From assembly GCF_002220365.1 (NCBI RefSeq), contig NZ_MTHB01000096.1, positions 45,856-109,855 on the forward strand: 64,000 bases of DNA, given 5' to 3'. Source of the stretch: Caballeronia sordidicola. GTDB lineage: Bacteria; Pseudomonadota; Gammaproteobacteria; Burkholderiales; Burkholderiaceae. Made by a program: the position numbers and the translations under genes. The notes beneath the pieces are model-generated. The model was given only the letters and a program-made list of their open reading frames with translations. It was not told the origin of the DNA and searched no databases. This document shows, piece after piece, positions 1 to 8,515 of the stretch (positions within the stretch are counted from its first letter, which is position 1; each line of letters starts with the position of its first letter).

Positions 1-193
1 CTTCGTCGACTGTCCGTTGTGAGCCGGTCGCTGCCTACTCACGACCGTCACAAGCCGACCCGAAGCGGCCGGTCGACCCAACACCCCCAATAGGGCGGCT
101 TTCAAGGTACAACGGACGCCCGCCACTAAAGGTGAAACTGTTGTTTGAGCTAGTCACAAACAGACTATTCAGAATTTTCAATAGTCGCGCGGA
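1..193. other. Intergenic stretch downstream of LysR gene, no gene seen
   Basis: No coding frame with a start, a ribosome site and plausible composition is visible here. A 7-bp inverted repeat (GACTATT at 163-169 and AATAGTC at 180-186) lies just past the LysR stop codon on the minus strand and might form a weak terminator. It has no clear T-tract, so this is only a suggestion. Confidence 0.4.
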
Positions 194-1105
194 CTATGCA
201 CTTACCGCCGACCGCAAGAAATCAACAAATGCACGCACTTTCGCCGATAGGTGACGATTCTGTGGATAGAGGATGGAGAACGGTCGGGAGCGCCCGGCAT
301 AGTTCTGAAGGACCTCCACGAGATCGCCCCGCTTCAAAGCTTCGGCCGCCGCGAAACGATAGGTCTGGTAAAGGCCGCCTCCCGCATTGAGCCAAGCGAC
401 GCACCCTAGGGCATCGTTGAGCACCCGCATTCGGCTCTTTATCGGTTGTTCAATCTCTGCCCCTTTTTCATCAGTGAACAACCATTGCATGGGTCGCCCG
501 GTATTCGGGGACACATATTGAATACAGTTATGCTCTTCAAGGTCATTGAGCGATAGCGGCGTGCCTTTTTTCAGTAAGTAATCCGATGTACTGAACACTC
601 CTAAAGACGCATCCTCCAGCTTGTATGCCACCAGTCGCGAATCACGCTGAATGCCCAATCGAATGGCAAGGTCAAACCCCTCTTCAACAAAATCAATGAT
701 CTTGTCCGAGATACTTAGCTCGATTTCGATCTGTGGATAGGCCTCGGTGAACCTGGGCATCAAAGGCAGCAAGCGATACGTTCCGTAAGCAGCACTAACG
801 CTGATGCGCAGCAGCCCACTTGGCACCGTCTGTGCACCGGTTATCGCGCGCTCGGCCTCGGCGATCTGATCGAGCGCTATCTGGCACTCCTTCCAATAAA
901 GCTCCCCTTCATTTGTGACCTTGACGCTGCGCGTTGTCCGCGAAAAGAGGCGCACACCAAGACGCTGTTCGAGCCGACTGATCGATCGACTGATTGCCGC
1001 CGGGGTTACGCCAAAAACCTCGGCCGCGCCCGTGAAACTTTCCAACTCTGCGGCTTTACAAAATTGCTCGATGTTGCCGAGCTGAATCGAGTCAACGGTG
1101 GCCAT
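194..1105 (-). CDS. LysR-family transcriptional regulator
   Basis: A 303-residue DNA-binding regulator of the usual LysR length. The N-terminal winged helix-turn-helix covers about residues 10-67, with the family pattern FTGAAEVFGVTPAAISRSISRLE and then LFSRTTRSV. The rest fits a periplasmic-binding-protein-like effector domain. The start is placed at MATVDS because the in-frame extension upstream is not LysR-like. It is transcribed divergently from a glutathione transferase gene starting 166 bases away, the classic arrangement in which the LysR protein controls its neighbour and itself from the shared gap. The effector is unknown. Confidence 0.9.
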   Translation of the reverse strand: MATVDSIQLGNIEQFCKAAELESFTGAAEVFGVTPAAISRSISRLEQRLGVRLFSRTTRSVKVTNEGELYWKECQIALDQIAEAERAITGAQTVPSGLLRISVSAAYGTYRLLPLMPRFTEAYPQIEIELSISDKIIDFVEEGFDLAIRLGIQRDSRLVAYKLEDASLGVFSTSDYLLKKGTPLSLNDLEEHNCIQYVSPNTGRPMQWLFTDEKGAEIEQPIKSRMRVLNDALGCVAWLNAGGGLYQTYRFAAAEALKRGDLVEVLQNYAGRSRPFSILYPQNRHLSAKVRAFVDFLRSAVSA

Positions 1106-1271
1106 GACTTGTTCCAAAATGTAATAGATTAATTGATTTTTACCCCATTTATCTCCGCATAACAAGCTAATAAAGTACGTTCACTGCCTGTGCAGATGAC
1201 GAAACACAAGCAAAGCCAGGCGCCAGACTGAAATAGCCGCCATCTTCGACGCACTCTAAGGAACGACTGAA

Positions 1272-1970
1272 ATGACCACCAAACTGCACGTCTTCACCTC
1301 GCCCTCGGCATTCCCCAACCCGCAGCGCCTGCGTCTGTTCATGCATGAAAAGGGTATTGCCGATCAGTTCGAGGAGCAGATCTACGATATGACGCCGGTG
1401 GGCGAGCAACGGCAATGGCAGCACCTGAAAATGAACCCGTGGGGCGAAACGCCGACGCTGCGACTGGCCGATGGCAGCTTTATTTCCGAAACAGCCGCCG
1501 TCGTCCGCTACCTCGACCAAACCTTCCCCGGACGAAAGATCATGGGAGAGAATGCGCTGGAACAGGGTCTCGACAATATGTGGGATAACCGCATCTGGGT
1601 GCATATCCTCTATCGCATCGTCACAGCGTTCCATGTTCTGCACACCGGGCTCGGGATGAAGCTGGAACTGACGAAGAATGAAGCCTGGGGCGAACATTGC
1701 CGAAAAGAGGCACTGGCGCATGCGGCGCTGGTCAACCAGCATCTGGCTGACGGCCGTGAATGGCTGCTCGGTGGGAGTGAACCGACCTTCTCGGACATCA
1801 CGCTGGCGACAGCGATTGCGTTTTCGAAGTTCCCGGTCAACGTTACACCGCTCGACGAGCGCTTCGAGCATCTTGATGCCTACTGGAAGCGCTGGCAGCT
1901 TCGCCCCACCTTCCAGGCAGCCTACGCCGACCGCAATAGCGGCGTGCCGGAGCTGGATAATCGGGCATAA
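1272..1970 (+). CDS. Glutathione S-transferase family protein
   Basis: A 232-residue cytosolic transferase. The N-terminal thioredoxin fold (about residues 1-85) carries SPSAFPNPQRLR near residue 10, where glutathione transferases place the catalytic Ser or Cys, and the glutathione-binding NPWGETPTL and SETAAVVRYL segments. An all-helical C-terminal domain follows. Such enzymes add glutathione to electrophiles or reduce peroxides; the substrate cannot be read from sequence. The divergent LysR gene is the likely regulator. The length is normal and no key segment is missing. Confidence 0.88.
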   Translation: MTTKLHVFTSPSAFPNPQRLRLFMHEKGIADQFEEQIYDMTPVGEQRQWQHLKMNPWGETPTLRLADGSFISETAAVVRYLDQTFPGRKIMGENALEQGLDNMWDNRIWVHILYRIVTAFHVLHTGLGMKLELTKNEAWGEHCRKEALAHAALVNQHLADGREWLLGGSEPTFSDITLATAIAFSKFPVNVTPLDERFEHLDAYWKRWQLRPTFQAAYADRNSGVPELDNRA

Positions 1971-2175
1971 GGCAATGATTCGCACATCGCGCGAGGCCCG
2001 AGAAAGGAGGCCGCGCGAGCCGGCGACGCCGTGTCTCAGCGCTTAGGGCTATGCCCAATAGCTTGGGCATTTGCCGGCGATGGGATCGTTGTAGATTTCA
2101 GACAGCACGGAGTCGATTTAGTCCCCGTGTCAGTGGACATCCAACTCGTCCAACTCTGCACCATAGGAGGTTATT

Positions 2176-2553
2176 ATGCCGTTTGCTCGTATCGATTTAC
2201 TTAAAGGGAAATCCCCTGAGTATCGCGCCACTGTGGCCGACGTCGTGTACCAGGGAATTATCGATGTTTTGAAGGCGCCGGATGGCGACCGCTTCATAGT
2301 TATCGGCGAGCATTCTCCCGATAATTTAATTTACGATCCCCACTTTCTCGGCTGGAATCGATCGCCTGACTTCATCTTGATCCAAGTGACCAGCACTGTC
2401 GGAAATAATAAAGATTCAAAGCTCGCCTTCTTCCGATACATAGCCGACGAACTGAAGAGCAAGCTATCCGTGCGCCCCGATGACATCATGATCAACTTGG
2501 TCTTCGTAGACCGCTCGGATTGGTCATTTGGCAATGGCGACCCGTGGAATTAA
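2176..2553 (+). CDS. Tautomerase-family protein (4-oxalocrotonate tautomerase-like)
   Basis: A 125-residue protein beginning Met-Pro, which after Met removal exposes the catalytic N-terminal proline of the tautomerase superfamily. The MPFARIDLLKG start and the length (about twice the 62-residue 4-oxalocrotonate type) match the fused or long tautomerase group used on enol-keto or halogenated acids. The segment DMIMINLVFVDRSDWSFG near the end resembles the conserved C-terminal part. A strong ribosome site (AGGAGG, near 2165) precedes the start. A hairpin terminator follows at 2631, so it is probably monocistronic. The substrate is unknown. Confidence 0.8.
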   Translation: MPFARIDLLKGKSPEYRATVADVVYQGIIDVLKAPDGDRFIVIGEHSPDNLIYDPHFLGWNRSPDFILIQVTSTVGNNKDSKLAFFRYIADELKSKLSVRPDDIMINLVFVDRSDWSFGNGDPWN

Positions 2554-2630
2554 CGGGTCATAGCCCGACACGATTCGACGGAGACTTTCGCAGCCTTTTT
2601 TGGGCGGCATGACGCCCTCACTTACGGCGA

Positions 2631-2657
2631 CCCGGGCGGCTTGGCCGCCCGGGTTTT
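2631..2657 (+). terminator. Strong rho-independent terminator
   Basis: A perfect 10-bp GC stem (CCCGGGCGGC at 2631-2640, GCCGCCCGGG at 2644-2653) with a 3-base loop is followed by TTTT. It lies 78 bases after the tautomerase stop codon and should end that transcript. Confidence 0.85.
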
Positions 2658-4020
2658 GATGAACACGGTAGCCCTTCGTATCTCGGCAATGGCGACGACG
2701 ACCGGACTTTCGGTCTGGGTGAGGCACGGTTCGTAAGCGGTAGGCTGCGGACGTAGCCTTCGACAAACAGTAAGCGATCGCATATTGGGCGACGACCGCG
2801 CCGCGGCGTGCAGACATGGACGCCCGAAGAAGCTGGAACCCAACCGTTCACCTCTCGCTGACTCCAACGGCGTAAGGGGGGCGGGTACGCATCGGTGATT
2901 GGCAGCATCGGCGGCGGATGGGACGTCATTCACGACCGCCGTGGGTCGAACGGCGGGAATGCGGGGTTTAAGCGCCTGTCCGAAGTCGATGCTCGCATGA
3001 CGGTAATGGCCTAACCGCTGTTCCTAAGGCGCCGGCTTGCATGACCGAACTACTCCCAGCTGCCCTTGAATGCCCGACCGCGCGACAGGCGGAAGTGGGA
3101 CGGGAGTGTGAGTTCGCTGATGCAGGAAGCTGCCCTTCGGCCGCTCGATACCGTCACTGTCAGCTATCCGCCGCATTGCTGACGTAGAACCCGGCTCGCC
3201 CCAACGACAATGGCCGACGAACTGGGTCAGCCTCGCCCGTGATGTCGTGTCGGCGGGCAGCGTGTGGACTGCGATCCGTTACGTGATGCTGCCGCCGGGC
3301 TGGCGCGCGGACGGTTCCGGCGAAACAACCGAGGCACTGCGTCAGCAAAATCTGGACGCGCGTCGCACGGTTCAAGTGGGTACGCAGGGACGGTGACGGA
3401 ATTTCCCGTTACGGCTCGAGTTCGTACCTGCGGTATTGCGTGAACACACCACGATAAGTTGCGCGGCCACCGCTTTTCTGCGAGGACTCGGCCGTTCGCG
3501 ACTGCCGGTGATCGACCCACTGCCGTCATTCGCGCCGCCGTGAGAGCAACGGGGTTTCCGGGGTCCAGTGGACATTCGCTCGTGCGGGTCGACTGCCGCT
3601 TACGGGAGGACTTTCCGAACACTGTTAGGCGGACCATAGAAAAAAAATCGAACTCGACCCGAGAACACTGCGTTAATGCGCACGGCTTTACCACATCTTT
3701 CGTCTGTCGGATATTCGCGTTCGACGCGTGGCAGGTTTTGAGTCGCCCTGTGGCGAGGCATCTCGTTGTGCTCTGGGCACAACTTCGGGGAAACGTGCAC
3801 CGACGCGGGTCCGTTAGCAGGGGATTATTGCGGGCTCATCAAAGCGCGCCGCATCTCGTCGTTTGGCCGGAACTTACGGTTTCGACAAAACTGGTCACGC
3901 TGCCCGGCGATTCACGCCAAATGCATCGCGCATCGGGACACCCGAGTTTTCTCGGCCCGGAAGTCGCTCTACCTGCCTCGTCTTCTGGCATTTGTGCCGG
4001 CGAACATGAGGAGAGTAGAG
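2658..4020. other. Long intergenic region without a supportable gene
   Basis: About 1.36 kb with several short overlapping open frames on both strands, none of which gives a recognisable protein. The frames are rich in Arg, Pro and Ser, as expected for chance frames in GC-rich DNA. Motifs such as GACCCA followed a few bases later by GTCATTCG (near 3513) and AGCTGCCCTT (3057 and 3129) recur, which hints at a decayed repeat family. The end of the region must contain the promoter of the nitrile hydratase operon. No cobalamin riboswitch signature was found. Confidence 0.5.
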
Positions 4021-4989
4021 ATGCGACTGAACAAAATTCCGACCACAGTGGTCACCGGCTTTCTCGGTGCCGGCAAGACTACGCTGGTCAATCATCTTCT
4101 CGAACATGCGCGACCGGCACGCGTGGGCATTGTCGTCAACGAATTCGGCGAAGTCGGCATCGACGGCGACCTGATCGTCGCCGATGAAGACGCGCTGGTG
4201 GAGATCAATAACGGCTGCGTATGCTGTACCGTCCGTAAAGACCTTGTTAAGAGCGTGTCTGAACTACTGGCACGCGCGGGCGAACCGCTAGAGCGGCTGG
4301 TCGTTGAAACCTCGGGGCTGGCCGACCCAGCTCCCGTACTGCAGACATTTCTTGCCGACCCGGATGTGCGGGAACGCGTTGAGCTGGAGTCGGTGGTCGC
4401 CGTTGTGGACGCGCATCATTTCCATGAGCAACTCCACGATGAGATTGCCCGTGAGCAGGTCGTGTTCGCGGACCACATCATCATCAACAAGATGGATCTC
4501 GTTAGTGCTGAGGAGGTGACGGGGCTCATCGCACGTATCCGCACGCTCAATCCCACCGCAGCGATCGACATTGCGCGTCACGGCGCGGTTGACGTTAAAG
4601 CAGTCTTCGGCATCAGGCACTTCTCGCTGGATACGTTGCTCTCGGTCGAGCCCGATCTTCTCGACGAAGACGCGCATGACCATGAACACGACAACTCCAT
4701 TGCGTCGCATTCGTTCATCATTCCGCGGCCATTGGACGCCATGCGCTTTAATCGCTGGGCCAATCAGCTTGTGCAAACCCACGGGCAACAACTCCTGCGC
4801 ATGAAGGGCGTCCTGAACCTGCACGAAGAGCGTCGCCGCCTGCATTTCCATAGTGTTCATATGTTGCTCGACTCGAGCTTCGGAAAAGCGTGGGCGCAAG
4901 ATGAACCGCGCGACGGCAAGTTCGTGATGATTGGGCGCGATCTCGACATGCCGGCCATGCGCGAGGGCCTGCTCGGTTGCATGACCTGA
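4021..4989 (+). CDS. COG0523 GTPase, putative cobalt chaperone/activator of nitrile hydratase
   Basis: A 322-residue G3E-family P-loop GTPase. The Walker A motif GFLGAGKT is at residues 13-20, the metal-binding CxCC motif (GCVCC) at Cys66, Cys68 and Cys69, and the guanine-specificity NKMD further on. An Asp/His-rich stretch (DEDAHDHEHD) near residue 215 suits metal handling. The start at 4021 was chosen because the G1 motif then falls at the usual position and GGAGAG lies just upstream. COG0523 proteins act as metallochaperones, and members beside nitrile hydratases (Nha3/P47K type) are needed for activation. The gene opens an operon for the cobalt enzyme encoded downstream. Confidence 0.9.
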   Translation: MRLNKIPTTVVTGFLGAGKTTLVNHLLEHARPARVGIVVNEFGEVGIDGDLIVADEDALVEINNGCVCCTVRKDLVKSVSELLARAGEPLERLVVETSGLADPAPVLQTFLADPDVRERVELESVVAVVDAHHFHEQLHDEIAREQVVFADHIIINKMDLVSAEEVTGLIARIRTLNPTAAIDIARHGAVDVKAVFGIRHFSLDTLLSVEPDLLDEDAHDHEHDNSIASHSFIIPRPLDAMRFNRWANQLVQTHGQQLLRMKGVLNLHEERRRLHFHSVHMLLDSSFGKAWAQDEPRDGKFVMIGRDLDMPAMREGLLGCMT

Positions 4990-5035
4990 GTGCCCCATCT
5001 TTCTCCCCCCTTTTACCCACCTCAGGAGTACGAAG

Positions 5036-5539
5036 ATGAAAAAGTCAGAAGCCTACACCGTCAGCATTGGTGTGCTCGCAGTGGTCGATACATGGCTCAC
5101 CGCGACCGTCTTTCCCGTGCCCGTGTGGGTCACGTTTATCGCCTGGGCGTCGTTCTTCGTGTTAGGCGCGGGGCGCGCCGGTTTCGTCAAAAGCGTGGCG
5201 TCGAATCTGGCCGGCGCCGTGATCAGCTCGCTCACCCTGCTAGGCATCGCAACAACCAGCGGCAGCGCACTAGCGGTTGCGGTTCTGGTCGGTATCGGCA
5301 GTGCTGCGATGGTACAGGCGTCGAAGATCAAGCTGCTGGATGTGCTGCCCGCCATCGTCTGGGGCTTCGCCTCGACGGTGGGAACAACGGTGGCGACAGG
5401 TAAGCCCATCACTACATGGGGGCTGAGCAATCCTGGCCTCGTTGCCGCCGCAGCGCTCGTGACGGGTGCCGCATTCGGGTTCGTGTCAGAAGTGCTGGGC
5501 GACGCGCTTGCATTCAAGCGTGAGCACAAACTCGGATAA
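5036..5539 (+). CDS. DUF1097 family inner-membrane protein
   Basis: A 167-residue, very hydrophobic protein with roughly five membrane segments separated by short Gly/Ala/Ser-rich turns, matching DUF1097 (E. coli YcdZ-like) in size and texture. It lies 46 bases after the COG0523 gene and 49 before the nitrile hydratase beta subunit, with a ribosome site (CAGGAG) at about 5022. It is therefore very probably in the operon. Its function is unknown. A role in uptake of the nitrile or amide, or export of product, is inference from position only. Confidence 0.8.
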   Translation: MKKSEAYTVSIGVLAVVDTWLTATVFPVPVWVTFIAWASFFVLGAGRAGFVKSVASNLAGAVISSLTLLGIATTSGSALAVAVLVGIGSAAMVQASKIKLLDVLPAIVWGFASTVGTTVATGKPITTWGLSNPGLVAAAALVTGAAFGFVSEVLGDALAFKREHKLG

Positions 5540-5588
5540 GGCATACGCCGCCTGGCTTCCAATAATCGCTAACTTTCTGGAGTAAGCC

Positions 5589-6332
5589 GTGAAACTACAG
5601 CACCACCTCGGGGGCGTCGAGAATCTGGGCCCCGTCAGTGTCGAAACGCGTGTCTTTGTGGAGCCGTGGGAGCGTCGTATCTTTGGCATTCACACAGCGA
5701 TGATGGCCGAGAGCAATCACCTCGGCGATGCATTACCGGCTTACCCAATCAAGGAACTGCCGACTGCTTTCAAAAGCACGTGGACATGGGCGTCTTTGCG
5801 CACCGGCGCTGAAGACATGCAGCCCTTCGAGTACTTCAAGTACCGCTACTACGAGAAATGGCTGATGGGCATCTCGCAGTTCTTCGTGGATCAGGGGTAC
5901 ATCACCGCCGATGAGCTGGCCGAACGCGCTTCACTGTATCGGGCAGATCCCCAGGCTCCTATGCCCGATAGCCTCAGTGCTCCGATCAAGGAGCAGATCG
6001 ATGCGTATCTCGAGAAAGGAGATTCCGGTTATCGCGAACGGCGTACCAAGGCGCGCTTCTCGAACGGACAAACAATACGGGTCGCCGATCCTGAAGCGGT
6101 CGATCACACCCGTCTGCCGGGCTATCTGCGCTGCAAGACCGGCAAGGTGGTGGAGGTCTATCCCGGTACGTTCTCGTACTTCGTTTCAACCGGTGTAGAC
6201 GGAATCGGTGAGCCGATGGTGGTGTACCGGGTCGCATTCGACGCCGCCGACATCTGGGGCGAGGGCAAGAGCGAGCGCCACACCACGATCTACGCAGACC
6301 TGTACGAAGCCTATCTTCAGGCCAGCCTCTAA
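5589..6332 (+). CDS. nthB: Nitrile hydratase, beta subunit
   Basis: A 247-residue subunit of the alpha-beta enzyme that hydrates nitriles to amides. The N-terminus HHLGGVENLGPV followed by FVEPWERRIFGIH is the family hallmark, and the C-terminal part has the SH3-like barrel with GYLRCKTGKVVEVYPG. Subunit order beta then alpha, 21 bases apart, is the arrangement known for cobalt-type enzymes such as those of Rhodococcus rhodochrous J1. The beta subunit supplies Arg residues that contact the modified cysteines of alpha. Confidence 0.94.
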   Translation: MKLQHHLGGVENLGPVSVETRVFVEPWERRIFGIHTAMMAESNHLGDALPAYPIKELPTAFKSTWTWASLRTGAEDMQPFEYFKYRYYEKWLMGISQFFVDQGYITADELAERASLYRADPQAPMPDSLSAPIKEQIDAYLEKGDSGYRERRTKARFSNGQTIRVADPEAVDHTRLPGYLRCKTGKVVEVYPGTFSYFVSTGVDGIGEPMVVYRVAFDAADIWGEGKSERHTTIYADLYEAYLQASL

Positions 6333-6353
6333 CCAGCGCAAGAAGGAATCGTC

Positions 6354-6980
6354 ATGACTCAACTGTTTCAGTATGAAGATGACCGCGAGGTTTCGAGCGC
6401 GGCTAAAGTGCGCGCACTCGAAGCATTGTTGATCGAAAAAGGTGTGATCGGCAGTGACTCGGTCGATGCAGTGCTGCAGCATTTCGAAACCGTCGCTGGT
6501 CCGTTCAACGGCGCAAAGATTGTCGCCCGGGCATGGGTAGACCCGGCGTTCAAGCAGCGCCTGGTTGAGGATACGCCGAAGGCAATCGCCGAGCTGGACC
6601 TGTCAGCCGGCATGGCCGGTGCGGAGGGAGAGCATATGGCAGCCGTTGCAAACGGGGACGGCGTACACAACCTGATCATCTGCACGTTGTGCTCATGCTA
6701 TCCGTGGCCGGTGCTTGGCTTGCCGCCTTACTGGTACAAGGATCCGGTATTTCGAGCACGTGGTGTGCGCGAGCCGAGAGCGGTGCTACGCGAATTTGGC
6801 GTCGAGGTACCGGCGGAAACCGCGGTCAAGGTGTGGGATAGCAGTGCGCAGATCCGCTGGTTCGTTGTGCCTGAACGTCCCGCGAACACCGACCGCCTGA
6901 GCGAGCAGGAACTGGCTGCGCTTGTGACGCCTGAGTCGATGATGGGTGTCGCGCTGGTCGCGTCTCCCGCTGCCGCGTAA
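6354..6980 (+). CDS. nthA: Nitrile hydratase, alpha subunit (cobalt type)
   Basis: A 208-residue catalytic subunit. The metal-binding claw is CTLCSC at residues 110-115, with Cys110, Cys113 and Cys115 as ligands; the latter two become sulfinic and sulfenic acids in the mature enzyme. Thr rather than Ser after the first Cys is the signature of the non-corrin cobalt class. The flanking YPWPVLGLPPYWYK and REPRAVLREFGVE segments are strongly conserved. The gene sits between the beta subunit and the accessory protein, with gaps of 21 and 8 bases. Confidence 0.95.
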   Translation: MTQLFQYEDDREVSSAAKVRALEALLIEKGVIGSDSVDAVLQHFETVAGPFNGAKIVARAWVDPAFKQRLVEDTPKAIAELDLSAGMAGAEGEHMAAVANGDGVHNLIICTLCSCYPWPVLGLPPYWYKDPVFRARGVREPRAVLREFGVEVPAETAVKVWDSSAQIRWFVVPERPANTDRLSEQELAALVTPESMMGVALVASPAAA

Positions 6981-6988
6981 GGTCAACC

Positions 6989-7372
6989 ATGTTTACGCGC
7001 TTCGAAGAATATGCGGCAGCGTCGATGCTCGGCGCCGATGATTCTCCGCCCCGGCTGGACGGCAAGCTGTTCTTTTCCAATCGCTGGGAAAGAGATGTGT
7101 TCGGCCTAGCGCTGTCGCTTTCAAAAGCAGGTTACTTCGAGTGGGAAGACTTTCGCCAATGCCTGATTACGGCAATCGCGCGCTGGGAATCCGCGCCGTG
7201 CGAAGGTCAGCCGCGCTGGGATTACTACGAGCGTTTTCTCGAGGCACTGCTGGATGTGGTCGGGTCGAGGGGCGTCCTTTCGCGTGACGAGCTCGCGCAC
7301 GTAATGGTCGCCAGACGCCCAGCCACAGCGACGCACACGGCCGCCAGACCTCTGCACTCGAAAAACCATTGA
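6989..7372 (+). CDS. Nitrile hydratase accessory protein (NhlE/p14K type)
   Basis: A 127-residue protein resembling the N-terminal half of the beta subunit: PRLDGKLFFSNRWERDVFGLALSL corresponds to the PWERRIFG region, and RWDYYERFLEALLDVV corresponds to YYEKWL. In cobalt-type systems this small protein binds alpha and delivers cobalt by swapping subunits with apo-enzyme. It starts only 8 bases after the alpha subunit stop, which fits co-translation with its partner. The last 20 residues are low-complexity and may be disordered. Confidence 0.88.
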   Translation: MFTRFEEYAAASMLGADDSPPRLDGKLFFSNRWERDVFGLALSLSKAGYFEWEDFRQCLITAIARWESAPCEGQPRWDYYERFLEALLDVVGSRGVLSRDELAHVMVARRPATATHTAARPLHSKNH

Positions 7373-7403
7373 ACTTGAGTCTTGATCAAACCAGGAGAAG
7401 GGC

Positions 7404-8453
7404 ATGGAAACGCTTAACGCCGTGATGACGTGCTTCAAATCACCTGCACGTCAGAAGATTGGCGCGATGTATGTCGCGCTTGCACTCATCAACGTTCTTG
7501 CATGGGCATGGGCTTGGATCGTATTGAGGGCTTCACCGTCGCTGATCGGTACCGCCTTTATCGCCTACAGTTTCGGCTTGCGCCACGCAATGGACGCAGA
7601 CCATATCGCCGCTATCGACAACGTGACGCGCAAATTGATGAACGACGGAAAACGCCCCGTGACGGTCGGCTTTTTCTTCGCGTTTGGCCATTCGCTGACC
7701 GTGGTAGTCGGCGCGGTTGCGGTTGCGTTTACAACCAAAGCTCTGGCACATCATTTTGATTCATTCAAAGAGACGGGTGAGGTGCTCGGCACCGTTGTAT
7801 CTGCGGCTTTTCTGATCATGATCGGCGCCATGAATATCGTGCTGCTGTCAGGTCTGTTCCGCGCGTTCGGACGCATGCGTCGCGGCCAGCGTCATGACGG
7901 CGACCTTCGCATGACGCACTTCGAAGGCAATCTGCTGGCGCGTCTGTTCAAGCCGCTCTTTCGTCTTGTCGGTTCGAGCTGGCTGATGCTGCCGCTGGGT
8001 ATCCTGTTCGGGCTCGGCTTCGAAACGGCCACCGAAATGGCATTGTTCGGCACTTCGGCCGCACAGGCTTCGGCCGGCTTCTCGATCTGGACTATCCTGG
8101 TGTTTCCATGTCTGTTCGCAGCCGGCATGGTAACCATCGACACCACCGACGGCATCCTGATGCTGGGCGCCTATGGCTGGGCATTCGTCAAGCCCATGCG
8201 CAAGCTTTACTACAATCTGACGATTACACTGATTTCCACGGTCGTTGCGCTGATGATCGGCAGCATCGAGGCGCTTGGACTGCTGGGCGACCGGTTGAGC
8301 CTGACCGGACCGTTCTGGCAGGCCATTGGTCGTCTCAACGACAATTTCGGCTTGCTAGGATACGGCATTGTCGCGGTGTTCGTGATCGGCTGGCTGGCGT
8401 CTGCGCTGCTTTATAAAATGAAGGGGTACGATCGTGAAACCGCCTCGGCCTGA
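7404..8453 (+). CDS. NiCoT-family nickel/cobalt permease (NhlF/HoxN-like)
   Basis: A 349-residue, eight-helix inner-membrane transporter. The family signature HAMDADHI is at residues 61-68 in the second membrane helix, with the second signature GLGFETATEMALFG in the middle of the protein. It should import Co2+ (or Ni2+) with high affinity. Its position as the last gene of a cobalt nitrile hydratase operon, 31 bases after the accessory gene, points to cobalt supply for the enzyme. Confidence 0.92.
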   Translation: METLNAVMTCFKSPARQKIGAMYVALALINVLAWAWAWIVLRASPSLIGTAFIAYSFGLRHAMDADHIAAIDNVTRKLMNDGKRPVTVGFFFAFGHSLTVVVGAVAVAFTTKALAHHFDSFKETGEVLGTVVSAAFLIMIGAMNIVLLSGLFRAFGRMRRGQRHDGDLRMTHFEGNLLARLFKPLFRLVGSSWLMLPLGILFGLGFETATEMALFGTSAAQASAGFSIWTILVFPCLFAAGMVTIDTTDGILMLGAYGWAFVKPMRKLYYNLTITLISTVVALMIGSIEALGLLGDRLSLTGPFWQAIGRLNDNFGLLGYGIVAVFVIGWLASALLYKMKGYDRETASA

Positions 8454-8515
8454 TCCGGGCGCAAACCAGCCGCAATAATGCCGTTGGATCTCCGTGAGCT
8501 TGACGACCTGAGTGC

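Noticed and set aside
163..186. Inverted repeat GACTATT...AATAGTC as terminator
   Set aside because: The stem is short and AT-rich and lacks a T-tract, so it was only mentioned within the flanking region.
2618..2933. Three overlapping 100-codon frames in the long intergenic region
   Set aside because: The terminator hairpin lies inside or beside them, they overlap each other in different frames, and the translations look random.
3600..4020. Possible cobalamin or metal riboswitch ahead of the nitrile hydratase operon
   Set aside because: No B12-box-like or other riboswitch core could be recognised by eye.
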